Assembly: GCA_023384095.1 (NCBI GenBank) | Contig: JAHDXT010000010.1 | Span: forward strand, 1-64,000 | From: Hyphomicrobiaceae bacterium | GTDB lineage: Bacteria; Pseudomonadota; Alphaproteobacteria; Rhizobiales; Hyphomicrobiaceae | Length of the DNA stretch: 64,000 bases | Direction of reading: 5' to 3' | Part shown: one piece after another, positions 1 to 9,300 of the stretch | Layout: the number at the start of each line of letters is the position of its first letter | Numbering within the stretch: the first letter of the stretch is position 1 | Program-made: the position numbers and the translations under genes | Notes under the pieces: model-generated | Seen by the model: only the letters and a program-made list of their open reading frames with translations | What the model was told of the DNA's origin: nothing | The model's database searches: none

Positions 1-123
1 GCCCTCCCCTCGACGGGGAGGGCGGCGCGGCGGAGCCGCGCGGGTGGGGTGGAGCCACGGATGCAACGTCCGCGCCCGGGCACCCCCACCCCCGACCCCT
101 CCCCGCAAGGGGGAGGGGGGAAG
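1..123 (+). repeat. GC-rich palindromic repeat, copy A (inside dnaE2)
   Basis: The copy is nearly identical to the cores at 37684-37808 and 42284-42407. It holds a hairpin GCCCTCCCC/GGGGAGGGC (1-23), a second hairpin GCGCGGC/GCCGCGC, a G-rich tract, then a C-rich tract and a final hairpin of C-run, GCAA loop and G-run. In dnaE2 it is read as coding sequence and gives the peptide [13 protein letters not shown]. The copy may extend upstream of base 1. Confidence 0.9.
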
Positions 124-3100
124 AGTTTCGAGGCCGAACTCGGACGAATCAAAGCGGCACTCTCGCCGGCCCCGGTCTATCTCGCCGCCTCGCATCTCTA
201 CCAGGGCGACGACCGGGCGCGCATTGCTGCTCTTGCGCAGGTGGCCGAGCGCGCAGGCACGCCGCTCGTGGCGACCAACGACGTTCTCTATCACGCACCT
301 CAGCGCCGGCCGCTGCAGGACGTGCTCACCTGCATCCGCGAAGGCACGACCATCGGCGAGGCGGGGCTGAGGCTCGCCCCCAATGCCGAGCGCCATCTGA
401 AGGCGCCGGCCGAGATGGCGCGGCTGTTCGCGGGCCAACAGGCGGCGCTCGCCCGCACGCGCGAGATCGCCGCGGCCTGCCGCTTCTCGCTCGACGAGCT
501 CGTCTACGAGTACCCCGACGAGCCGGTGCCTCCGGCGAAGTCCGCCCAGTCGCACCTCGAGGACCTGACCTGGGAGGGCGCCCGCTGGCGCTTTCCCGAA
601 GGCATCCCGGAAAAGGTGGCCGCGCTGCTCCGGCGCGAGCTCGAGCTGATCGCCGAGCTCAGGTATGCCCCCTACTTCCTCACTGTCCACGACATCGTCA
701 CCTTCGCCCGCTCGCGCAACATCCTGGCCCAGGGCCGCGGCTCGGCGGCCAACTCCGTCGTCTGCTATTGTCTCGGCATCACGGCGGTGAACCCCACCGA
801 GATCGATGTGCTGTTCGAGCGCTTCGTGTCGCCGGAGCGCAAGGAGCCGCCCGACATCGACGTCGACTTCGAGCACGAGCGGCGCGAGGAGGTGATCCAG
901 TACATCTATGCCCGCTATGGCCGCGAGCGCGCGGGCCTCGCCGCAACCGTCATCTCCTACCGCGCCCGCTCGGCCGTGCGCGAGGTGGGCAAGGCCATGG
1001 GCCTGTCGGAGGACACGGTCGCGGCGCTGGCCGGCATGGTGTGGGGCATCTCGGGCGGGACGGTGCCGGAGGCTCACGTGCGCGAGGCGGGCCTCGATCC
1101 CGCCGACCCGCTGCTGGCGGAAGTGCTCGCGCTCGCCGGCGAGCTGATCGGCTTCCCGCGCCATCTCTCTCAGCACGTCGGCGGCTTCGTGCTCACCCGC
1201 TCGCTGCTGTCGGAGGTCGTGCCGATCGGCAACGCGGCGATGGAGGAGCGCACCGTCATCGAGTGGGACAAGGACGATCTCGCCGCCCTCGGCCTGCTCA
1301 AGGTCGACGTGCTCGCCCTCGGCATGCTGAGCTGCATCCATCGCGCCTTCGATCTCATCGAGACCCACTGCGGCCGGCATCTGACGCTCGCCAGCATCCC
1401 GCGCGAGGACCCGGCCGTCTACGACATGCTCTGCCGCGCGGATTCGGTCGGCGTGTTCCAGGTGGAGAGCCGCGCGCAGATGAACATGCTGCCGCGCCTC
1501 AAGCCGCGCACCTTCTACGATCTCGTCATCGAGGTGGCGATCGTGCGCCCCGGCCCCATCCAGGGCGATATGGTGCATCCGTATCTCAGACGCCGGTCGG
1601 GCATCGAGCCGGAGGTCTATCCCTCGCCTGCTCCCGAGCACGGGCCTGCCGACGAGCTGCGTCAGATCCTCGGCAAGACCAAGGGCGTGCCGCTGTTCCA
1701 GGAGCAGGCCATGCGCATCGCCATGGTGGCGGCGAGGTTCTCCGACGCCGAGGTCAACGAGCTGCGCAAGGCCATGGCCACCTTCCGCCGCGCCGGCACC
1801 ATCGGCAAGCTGGAGCACAAGATGGTGAGCCGCATGGTGGCGCGCGGCTATGACCCCGAGTTCGCGGCGCGCTGCTTCAGCCAGATCAAGGGCTTCGGCG
1901 AGTACGGGTTCCCGGAGAGCCACGCCGCCAGCTTCGCCCATCTCGTCTATGTCTCCTCCTGGCTCAAGTGCCATTACCCCGCGGCGTTCGCGGCGGCGCT
2001 CCTCAATTCCCAGCCGATGGGCTTCTACGCTCCGGCCCAGATCGTCCGCGACGCTTGCGAGCACGGCGTCGAGGTGCGCCCCGTGGACATCAACCATTCG
2101 GACTGGGACTGCACGCTGGAGCCCATTGCTCCAACCGCCGAGCCCCCCTCTCCCCGTGCGCGGGGAGAGGGTCGGGGTGAGGGGCAGAGCCAGGATCTGA
2201 GGCCGGAAGCAGAGACAAAGCAACCCCTGGCCCTGCGACTGGGCCTCCGCCAGATCGACGGCCTCATCGAGGACGATGCGCGTGAAATCCTCTCGGCGCG
2301 CGGGACTGCTGGCATTCCGGCATCGGGTGCCGCGGCCCTCTCCCCTCCCCCTTCCGAGGAGGGGAGAGGGGGCGGGGGTGCTCTTGCGCCAATACCACAG
2401 CCCTGGCCCCACCCCACCCGCGCGGCTGACGCCGCGCCGCCCTCCCCGTCGAGGGGAGGGCAGTATGGGTCTGCCCTTCCTGGAAACAGGCGCGGCTTCT
2501 ACTCCCCTCCCCCTTGCGGGGAGGGGTCGGGGGTGGGGGCAATCTCACCGCCCTATCGCGACCTGCACGATCTGTGGGCTCGCGCCGGCGTACGGCTGGC
2601 GACCATCGAAAAGCTCGCCGCCGCCGATGCCTTCCGCTCGGTGGGGCTCGACCGGCGGCAGGCCCTGTGGGAGGTCCGCGCGTTGACGGCCGCCCGTCCG
2701 CTGCCGCTGTTCGCCTGGGCCGAGACGCGCGACGCCGGTGCGGAGCCCGAGGTCGCCCTGCCGGAAATGCCGCTCCCGGAGCATGTGGTGAACGACTACC
2801 AGACGCTGCGGCTGTCGCTCAAAGCGCATCCGGTGAGCTTCCTGCGCCCGGCGCTCGCGGCCGAGCGGGCAGTCCCGTGCGCCGCGCTGCGCAACCTGAA
2901 GGATGGCCAATGGGTCGGCGTGGGCGGAGTGGTTCTCGTCCGCCAGCGGCCGGGCTCCGGCCAGGGCGTGGTGTTCATGACCCTGGAGGACGAGACGGGC
3001 ATCGCCAACGTCGTCGTCTGGCCGAAGCTGCTCGAGCGCTTCCGCAAGGTGATCATGGGTGCGCGCCTCATCCTCGTGCGCGGCCGCGTCCAGCGCCACG

Positions 3101-3339
3101 AGGACATCATTCACGTCGTTTCCGTCTCGCTCGAGGACAAGAGCGGCTGGCTCGTTTCGCTGTCCGAATGGGGCGACGACTTCAAGCCGTCCGTGGCCAA
3201 TGCGGACGAGGTGAAGCGCCCCGATCCGGGATCGGCCAGAAACACGGGCCATCCGCGGTTCGCCCGTCATCCGCGCGAGGAGCGCAGCATCCCGAAGCGA
3301 CTCGAATCGATCCTGCCGAAATCGCGTGACTTCCATTGA
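1..3339 (+). CDS. dnaE2: Error-prone DNA polymerase DnaE2 (ImuC), 5' partial
   Basis: C-family polymerase alpha subunit used in SOS/translesion synthesis. The reading frame is open back to base 1, so the start and most of the PHP domain (my estimate is about 180 residues) lie upstream. The ATG at 49 lies inside a repeat and is not a plausible start. Counting codons from base 1, the catalytic aspartates sit in PDIDVDF (about residue 284) and in LLKVDVLAL (about 436). A C-terminal OB-fold begins near residue 930 (MTLEDETGIANVVVW). The length beyond family norm comes from GC-rich repeats translated in frame at 1-123, 2143-2183, 2336-2461 and 2501-2540. All of them fall in linkers, and the conserved blocks around them are intact. 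ImuA and ImuB, its usual partners, are not in the window and would be expected upstream. Confidence 0.95.
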   Translation, partial: ALPSTGRAARRSRAGGVEPRMQRPRPGTPTPDPSPQGGGGKSFEAELGRIKAALSPAPVYLAASHLYQGDDRARIAALAQVAERAGTPLVATNDVLYHAPQRRPLQDVLTCIREGTTIGEAGLRLAPNAERHLKAPAEMARLFAGQQAALARTREIAAACRFSLDELVYEYPDEPVPPAKSAQSHLEDLTWEGARWRFPEGIPEKVAALLRRELELIAELRYAPYFLTVHDIVTFARSRNILAQGRGSAANSVVCYCLGITAVNPTEIDVLFERFVSPERKEPPDIDVDFEHERREEVIQYIYARYGRERAGLAATVISYRARSAVREVGKAMGLSEDTVAALAGMVWGISGGTVPEAHVREAGLDPADPLLAEVLALAGELIGFPRHLSQHVGGFVLTRSLLSEVVPIGNAAMEERTVIEWDKDDLAALGLLKVDVLALGMLSCIHRAFDLIETHCGRHLTLASIPREDPAVYDMLCRADSVGVFQVESRAQMNMLPRLKPRTFYDLVIEVAIVRPGPIQGDMVHPYLRRRSGIEPEVYPSPAPEHGPADELRQILGKTKGVPLFQEQAMRIAMVAARFSDAEVNELRKAMATFRRAGTIGKLEHKMVSRMVARGYDPEFAARCFSQIKGFGEYGFPESHAASFAHLVYVSSWLKCHYPAAFAAALLNSQPMGFYAPAQIVRDACEHGVEVRPVDINHSDWDCTLEPIAPTAEPPSPRARGEGRGEGQSQDLRPEAETKQPLALRLGLRQIDGLIEDDAREILSARGTAGIPASGAAALSPPPSEEGRGGGGALAPIPQPWPHPTRAADAAPPSPSRGGQYGSALPGNRRGFYSPPPCGEGSGVGAISPPYRDLHDLWARAGVRLATIEKLAAADAFRSVGLDRRQALWEVRALTAARPLPLFAWAETRDAGAEPEVALPEMPLPEHVVNDYQTLRLSLKAHPVSFLRPALAAERAVPCAALRNLKDGQWVGVGGVVLVRQRPGSGQGVVFMTLEDETGIANVVVWPKLLERFRKVIMGARLILVRGRVQRHEDIIHVVSVSLEDKSGWLVSLSEWGDDFKPSVANADEVKRPDPGSARNTGHPRFARHPREERSIPKRLESILPKSRDFH
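2143..2183. repeat. Short palindromic repeat inside dnaE2
   Basis: A perfect 11-bp stem, CCCTCTCCCCG / CGGGGAGAGGG, with a TGCG loop occupies 2146-2171. A G-rich tail (TCGGGGTGAGGGGC) follows. It is translated in frame as PSPRARGEGRGEG. It sits between the conserved DnaE2 blocks DINHSDWDCTLE and ALRLGLRQIDGL, which are normally close together. Confidence 0.8.
2336..2461 (-). repeat. GC-rich palindromic repeat, copy D (inverted, inside dnaE2)
   Basis: This is the same core element as copy A in reverse orientation. The C/G-run hairpin comes first (2336-2370), then a linker, then the reverse complement of the G-rich tract, and last the CCTCCCC/GGGGAGG hairpin ending at 2461. It is read in frame with no stop. 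The central part is diverged from copies A, B and C, which suggests an older insertion. Confidence 0.85.
2501..2540 (-). repeat. Partial GC-rich repeat, copy E (inside dnaE2)
   Basis: Only the terminal module of the element is present, inverted: CTCCCCTCCCCCTTGCGG followed by four G-runs. The four G-runs (2518-2539) lie on the coding strand and match the G-quadruplex pattern (runs of 4, 4, 5 and 5 G with 1-2 nt loops). The frame resumes in conserved DnaE2 sequence YRDLHDLWARAGV. Confidence 0.8.
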
Positions 3340-3394
3340 ATCGGCGGAGTGAATGTGGTGCACATCAGCCGATGCTGCTCCAGGAGCGAAACGG

Positions 3395-5227
3395 ATGACC
3401 GAACGACCGACCGGAGGCGGCCTGAAGCGGCTGCTGGGCGTCGCGGCTGCGGCCGTGATTCTTGCCGCCAGCCTGCTCGGCACCCCGGCACCGGCCGCCG
3501 CTCAGCGCGCCACGATCGCGCCCGAGCACGCGACTGGGCACAGCCAAAAGCCGCTCGCGCGTGCCCGCTCGTACATGGTCTCCGCCGCCAACCCGCTCGC
3601 CGTCGAAGCCGGCGCGCGGGTGCTGCAGGAGGGGGGCAGCGCAGTCGATGCGGCGATTGCGGTGCAGCTCGTGCTCAACCTCGTCGAGCCGCAGTCCTCC
3701 GGCATCGGCGGCGGCGCCTTTCTGCTGCACTGGGACGCAGCAGCGAAGCAGCTCCGCAGCTATGACGGCCGCGAGACCGCTCCGGCCGCCGCGCAACCCG
3801 ACCGCTTCCTGCGCGAGGGCCGGCCTGTCCCCTTCGGCAAGGCGGTGCACTCGGGACTGAGCATCGGAGTGCCGGGGCTGGTGCGGCTGCTGGAGGAAGC
3901 GCACCGGCGGCATGGGAAGCTGCCGTGGCCGCGGCTGTTCGAGCCGGCGATCGGACTCGCCGACAGCGGCTTTCCGGTTTCGCCGCGGCTCAACCTGCTG
4001 CTCACATGGATGGGCGCCGACAACTTCGATCCCGCGGCCCGCCAGCTCTTCTTCGACGAGCACGGCAGCGCCCGGCCGGCCGGCATCAAGCTGAAGAACC
4101 CAGCCTTCGCCGACACCTTGCGCCAGATCGCCGAGGCTGGATCGCGGGCGTTCTATACCGGCCCGGTTGCTGACGCCATCGTCACCGCGGCGGCGGGAGC
4201 GCCCAACTTTCCAGGCGATGTCACCCTCTCGGACCTCGCGGGCTACAAGATCGAGGAGCGGCCGCCGGTCTGCATCGATTACCGCCGGCACCGGATCTGC
4301 GGCATGGGCCCGCCGTCCTCGGGCGGCATCGCCGTCGCCCAGACGCTGAAGCTGCTGGAGCCGTTCGACCTGGGGCACGGGCCCGAGGCCGCACTCAACC
4401 CTGGCGCCATGCATCTGATCGCCGAAGCGGAGAAGCTCGCTTTCGCCGACCGGGACCGCTATCTGGCGGACCCCGCTTTCGTGAGCGTGCCGGCCACGCT
4501 GCTGGATACCCGATACATCGACGAGCGGCGCAGGCTGATCGCGCCCGGCACGGCGATGCCGAGACCCGCTGCCGGCACGCCGCCCGGGACCGAGCGGCAG
4601 GCCTTCGGCATCGACGGCACCCAGGAGAGCGTCGGCACGAGCCACATCTCCATCGTCGACGGCGCGGGCGACGCGGTGTCGATGACGACCACCATCGAGT
4701 CCGCGTTCGGCTCCCGCGTGCTCGCGGCAGGCTTCCTGCTCAACAACGAGCTCACGGACTTCTCCTTCCGCCCGCGCGATCGGGAGGGGCGGCCGATCGC
4801 AAACGCGGTCGGGCCTGGCAAGCGCCCGCGCAGCTCCATGGCCCCGACCATCGTGTTCGGCGAGGACGGCCGGCTGAAGGCCGTGCTCGGGTCCCCCGGC
4901 GGCAGCCGCATCATCCTCTACGTCGTGAAAGCCCTGGTCGCGCTGATCGACTGGGAGATGGACGCGCAAGCAGCGGCGGCGCTCGTCAACTTCGGCAGCC
5001 GCGGCGGGGCGTTCGAGATCGAGTACGACCCGGCGACGGACTGGCGGGCCCTGGTGCGGCCATGGCTGTCGACGCCCTCCCTGTGGCAGGCCATGCGCAT
5101 GCGGCCGTTCGGCCATGCCGTTGCGCCCGATCTGCTGACGTCGGGGCTGCACATCGTCGTCGTCCGCAGGGACGGGCTCGAAGGCGCCGCCGACCCCCGG
5201 CGCGAGGGCGTCGCCCTCGGCGACTGA
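3395..5227 (+). CDS. ggt: Gamma-glutamyltransferase
   Basis: N-terminal-nucleophile hydrolase that cleaves the gamma-glutamyl bond of glutathione and similar peptides, normally in the periplasm. The start at 3395 is preferred over the ATG at 3353 because AGGAG lies 8 bp upstream and a clean signal peptide follows (KR then a hydrophobic core, ending near PAAAQ). The protein is 610 residues. The autoprocessing threonine is Thr415 in GTSHISIVDG, giving a large subunit of about 414 and a small subunit of about 196 residues. The GPPSSGGI motif is also present. It lies 55 bp after dnaE2 on the same strand, with no evident functional link. Confidence 0.93.
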   Translation: MTERPTGGGLKRLLGVAAAAVILAASLLGTPAPAAAQRATIAPEHATGHSQKPLARARSYMVSAANPLAVEAGARVLQEGGSAVDAAIAVQLVLNLVEPQSSGIGGGAFLLHWDAAAKQLRSYDGRETAPAAAQPDRFLREGRPVPFGKAVHSGLSIGVPGLVRLLEEAHRRHGKLPWPRLFEPAIGLADSGFPVSPRLNLLLTWMGADNFDPAARQLFFDEHGSARPAGIKLKNPAFADTLRQIAEAGSRAFYTGPVADAIVTAAAGAPNFPGDVTLSDLAGYKIEERPPVCIDYRRHRICGMGPPSSGGIAVAQTLKLLEPFDLGHGPEAALNPGAMHLIAEAEKLAFADRDRYLADPAFVSVPATLLDTRYIDERRRLIAPGTAMPRPAAGTPPGTERQAFGIDGTQESVGTSHISIVDGAGDAVSMTTTIESAFGSRVLAAGFLLNNELTDFSFRPRDREGRPIANAVGPGKRPRSSMAPTIVFGEDGRLKAVLGSPGGSRIILYVVKALVALIDWEMDAQAAAALVNFGSRGGAFEIEYDPATDWRALVRPWLSTPSLWQAMRMRPFGHAVAPDLLTSGLHIVVVRRDGLEGAADPRREGVALGD

Positions 5228-5319
5228 TCGGTGTTCCGGATGGCCGGGCCAGGTGCGCAAGATTCTCGCCAACGCGCGCCGGGCGGTGCTAAGCCCCGGG
5301 CCGAGCATGGCATGGACGG

Positions 5320-6339
5320 GTGACAGCAGTGACCAGTCTCGACATCACGGTGGCCGGCGCCGGCATCCTCGGCCTCTGGCAGGCCTTCGAGCTGGCGCGC
5401 CGCGGGCACAAGGTCACGCTGCGGGAGGCGACCGACGAGCCCACGGTCGGCGCGGCCAGCCGCTACGCCGGCGCGATGCTGGCGCCCTGCTGCGAGGCCG
5501 AATCCGCAGAGCCGGTCATCCGCGAGCTCGGCCGGCACGGTGTGGACATGTGGCGGCAAGCCTATCCGGGGATCGTCTGCCGCGGCACCCTGGTCGTGGC
5601 TGCGAGCCGCGACCGGGGCGAGCTCACACGCTTCGCGCGGATGGCCGCGGGCCATCGCGACGTCGCCGCGGACGAGCTGGCGCGGCTCGAGCCGGAGCTG
5701 GCCGGGCGGTTCGCGCGCGGCCTCCTCTACGAGGAGGAGTGCCATCTGGCGCCGCGATCCGCGATCCTGTTCCTGGTCGGCGAGCTGCGGCGGATGGGGG
5801 CCATTCTGCGCTTCGGCGAGCCTGTCCACGATCCGGTGTGGATGGCGGCCCCGGCCGGCGGCGTGGTGATCGACTGCCGCGGGCTCGCCGCGCGCTCCGA
5901 ACTGCCTCAGCTCCGCGGCGTGCGGGGAGAGATGGCGGTGCTGCGGGCCCCGGAGGTCGCGCTGTCGCGGCCGATCCGGCTCTTGCACCCCCGGCAGCCG
6001 CTCTATGTCGTGCCGTGGGGCGATGACCGCTACATGGTCGGGGCGACGCTGATCGAGCGGGAGGACGGCGCTCCCGTCACGGTACGCTCGGCGCTCGAGC
6101 TGCTCGGGCTCGCCTACGCGCTCCACCCGGGCTTTGCGGAGGCCGCCATCGAAGAGCTCGGAGCCGGCGTGCGCCCCGCCTTCCCCGACAATATTCCGCG
6201 CGCCATCGTCCGCGGCAGGCGCATCCTGGTCAACGGCGCCTACCGGCACGGCTTCCTCTTCGCTCCGGTGCTGGCAACTGCGGTTGCCGAGTACCTGGAG
6301 CGGGGGACCGTCAGCAGCGAGATCATGACGATCGAGTAG
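5320..6339 (+). CDS. FAD-dependent oxidoreductase, glycine oxidase (ThiO)-like
   Basis: D-amino-acid oxidase (DAO) family flavoprotein of 339 residues. The dinucleotide-binding motif GAGILG is near residue 12 and is followed by a Rossmann beta-strand ending in an acidic residue. The C-terminal block GVRPAFPDNIPR...GAYRHGFLFAP is typical of ThiO-like enzymes that oxidise glycine to an imine for thiazole synthesis. No thiS, thiG or thiE gene is adjacent, so the thiamine role is inference and another amine substrate is possible. GTG at 5320 and GTG at 5329 are both plausible starts. It converges with the next gene. Confidence 0.75.
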   Translation: MTAVTSLDITVAGAGILGLWQAFELARRGHKVTLREATDEPTVGAASRYAGAMLAPCCEAESAEPVIRELGRHGVDMWRQAYPGIVCRGTLVVAASRDRGELTRFARMAAGHRDVAADELARLEPELAGRFARGLLYEEECHLAPRSAILFLVGELRRMGAILRFGEPVHDPVWMAAPAGGVVIDCRGLAARSELPQLRGVRGEMAVLRAPEVALSRPIRLLHPRQPLYVVPWGDDRYMVGATLIEREDGAPVTVRSALELLGLAYALHPGFAEAAIEELGAGVRPAFPDNIPRAIVRGRRILVNGAYRHGFLFAPVLATAVAEYLERGTVSSEIMTIE

Positions 6340-6369
6340 CGCAACGGCTCTGCAACGCTGCCGCGCGTG

Positions 6370-9300
6370 CTACGCCGCAACGCCGCTCGCCTGAACGGCG
6401 GCGCCGGCCAGCTTCTCCGCCGCCAGGCTCAGGGTAGCGCCATAGTCCGGCTTGCCGGAGCCGAGCAGCGGCAGAGCCGGCACGGCCAGGACCACCGACG
6501 GCACCGCCAGCTCCGAGGCGCCGGCCGCCTTGGCATGTCGCAGGATCGCCTCGCGGCCCGCGTCGGCTTGCGTGGTCAGCAGCACGAGGCGTTCGCCCTT
6601 TCGTGCATCCGGCAACGCCACGACGACCGTGAGCGCATTCGGCCACAACCCGGCAGCGAGCGCCTCCACGGCCGAAAGCGACACCATCTCGCCGCCGATC
6701 TTCGCGAACCGTTTGGCCCGGCCCTTGATGGTGATGAAGCCCTGGGCGTCGATCGACACGATGTCGCCGGTGTCGTGCCAGCCGTCCTCCGGCGGCTCCA
6801 GCACGCCGGGCCTCTCGACCCGATAATAGCCGAGCATGACGTTGGGCCCGCGTACGAGCAGGCGGCCGCCTTCGGCGATGCCCGGCACCGGCTGCAGCCG
6901 TGCCTCCATCAGCGGCGACAGGCGGCCGACCGTGCCCGGCTTGTTGGCGAGGGGCGTGTTGATGGCCAGCACCGGCGCCGTCTCCGTGACGCCGTAACCC
7001 TCGAGGATGCGGACGCCGAACTTCTCCAGGTAGATGTCGCGGGTCCGCTGCTTGACGGCCTCGGCGCCGGCGAGGATCAGGCGCACGGAATGGAGGTCGT
7101 AAGGGTGGGCGGCGCGCGCGTAGCCGTTGAGGAACGTGTCCGTCCCGAACAGGATGGTGGCGTTGGTCTGGTAGACGAGCTCCGGCACGATCCGGTAGTG
7201 CAGCGGCGAGGGGTAGAGGTAGACCGGCACGCCGCCGGTCAGCGGCATGACGAGCCCCGCCGTCAGTCCGAACGAGTGGAACACGGGCAGCACATTGAAC
7301 ACCTTGTCGTCGCCGTGCGCCGCGATGCGGGTCAGCGACTGCGTGGCGTTGGCGAGGATGTTGCGGTGGGAGAGGACGACCCCCTTGGGCGTCCCCTCCG
7401 AGCCCGAGGTGAACAGGACCGCCGCCGGCTCGTTGCAGTCGCGGACGACCTGGGGCCGGCTGCCGAGAAGCAGGCCGGCGACCTTGTCCGCCATCGTGAT
7501 GGCCGTTCTGACGTCCTCGAGAAAGACGACCTTGTGACCGAGCGAAAGCCGCGCGACGAGCTCGCCGAGGCGCGCCTTCTCGACGAACGCGCGCGATGTC
7601 AGCACCACCTCGACCCCGGCCGCCCGGCAAGCCGAGACCACGTTCTGCGGCCCGGCCGTGTAGTTGATCATCGCCGGCACGCGGCCGATGGTCTGCAGGG
7701 CGAAGAAGGACACGGCGACGCCGGCCGAGTTCGGCAGCATGACCCCGACCGCCGCGCCGGGCGGGGCCAGCGGCGCCAGCCTGCGGCCGAGCACCTGCGC
7801 ACCGAGGATCAGCCTCCGGTAGGAAAGCTCGGTGCCGAGCGCGTCGGCAACGATCGGCTTGCCGGTATCGCGCGTGGCCTTCGCCTCGGCCAGGGCCTCG
7901 AACAGCGTCTGGTCGAGCCGCGCCGTCTCGACGGCGGCATCGATCATCGTGTCCTGCAGGGCCGCGCTCGCGGCCTGCCGACGCGCCTTGCCCTTCAAGC
8001 CGGCGGGAACCTCGAGCTTGCGCGGCGGCAGGACCGTGACCCGCACCTTCGGGAACCAGGCTTTCCTGATCTGTGACGGCCTGAGATAGCTCCACGGCGT
8101 CTGCGCCAGACCCTCGATGCGCACCGGCACGATCCAGGCATCGGCCCTGTCGGCGATCATGGCGGCGCCGTCATAGACCTTCATCAGGCCGCCGGTCACC
8201 GTCACCCGCCCCTCGGGAAAGATGACCAGCGTCTCGCCCTGCTTCACCAGGTTGACGAGCGTCCGCGTCGCCATCGGACGGGTCGGGTCCATGGTGTGGG
8301 CGTTGATGAGCTTCAGGAACGGCTTCACCCACCACGCCTGCGAGATGGCGGTATCGACGGCGAACGCTGCATGGCCGGGGAGGATCGCGTGCATCACGGG
8401 CCCGTCCATCAGGCTCGTGTGGTTCGGCGTGATGATCACCCGCTCGCCCGCCGGGGGCACGTGCTCGAGGCCCTTCACCTCGAGGCCGTAGCCGAGCCTG
8501 AAGACGAAAGCGGCGATGTCCTGGACGCCGTCCTTGCCCCAGGCGTGAACGACGAGGCCGAGCACAACGAGATTGGCGAGCCCCAGTCCGAGCAGGATCA
8601 GCGGCGCCGTCGCCCCCGCGTACTGGGCACCGGCGACGCCCAGGCTGGCGACCGTCATGAACACCGCGTTGAGCACATTGACCGCCGCGACGACGCGCGC
8701 GCGCCGGTCGGGCGGCGCCCACGCCTGCACCGCGGCGAACGAGGGGACGATGAAGAGCCCGCCGGCGACCGCGAGCGCGAACAGGTCGAACATCAGGCGC
8801 AGGCCGGCCGACGACCCGAGCACATCGCCTGGACCCATCGCGACGGCAGCGGGCGCAAGCCCCGTCGCGGCCCAGGCGAGGTCGAGGCTGAACAGACCCA
8901 TCAGCAGCGCCCCGATCGGCACCAGGGCCAGGTTCGGCCGCAGCCGGCTCGCGCGCGCCGCCGCCAGCGAGCCGGCAGAGATGCCCACGGTAAAAATGAA
9001 CAGGCTCAGCGTGACGACCTCGGCGGTGCCGCCGAGCTGCTCCTTGGTCAGCGTCGGCAGCAGAGACAGCGCGATCACGCCGACCAGCCAGAACCAGGAG
9101 ACGATGAGACCGCCGGTCCACAGGCGCGGCTCGGCCTTCAGGCCGCGCACCAGCGCCAGCGTCGAGCGCAGCGGATTGGCGGTGATGCCGAGATGTGGCG
9201 CCGCCGCGCCGGTCGGAGGAATCGCGCGGGCGGAGAGAAGCGCCAGCACCGCCATCGCCATGACGATGACGGCGATGAGGCCCGCGGCGTCCTTCTCGGC

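Noticed and set aside
49-120. ATG at 49 as the start of dnaE2
   Set aside because: The frame is open to base 1 and the ATG lies inside a repeat; the PHP domain would be mostly missing.
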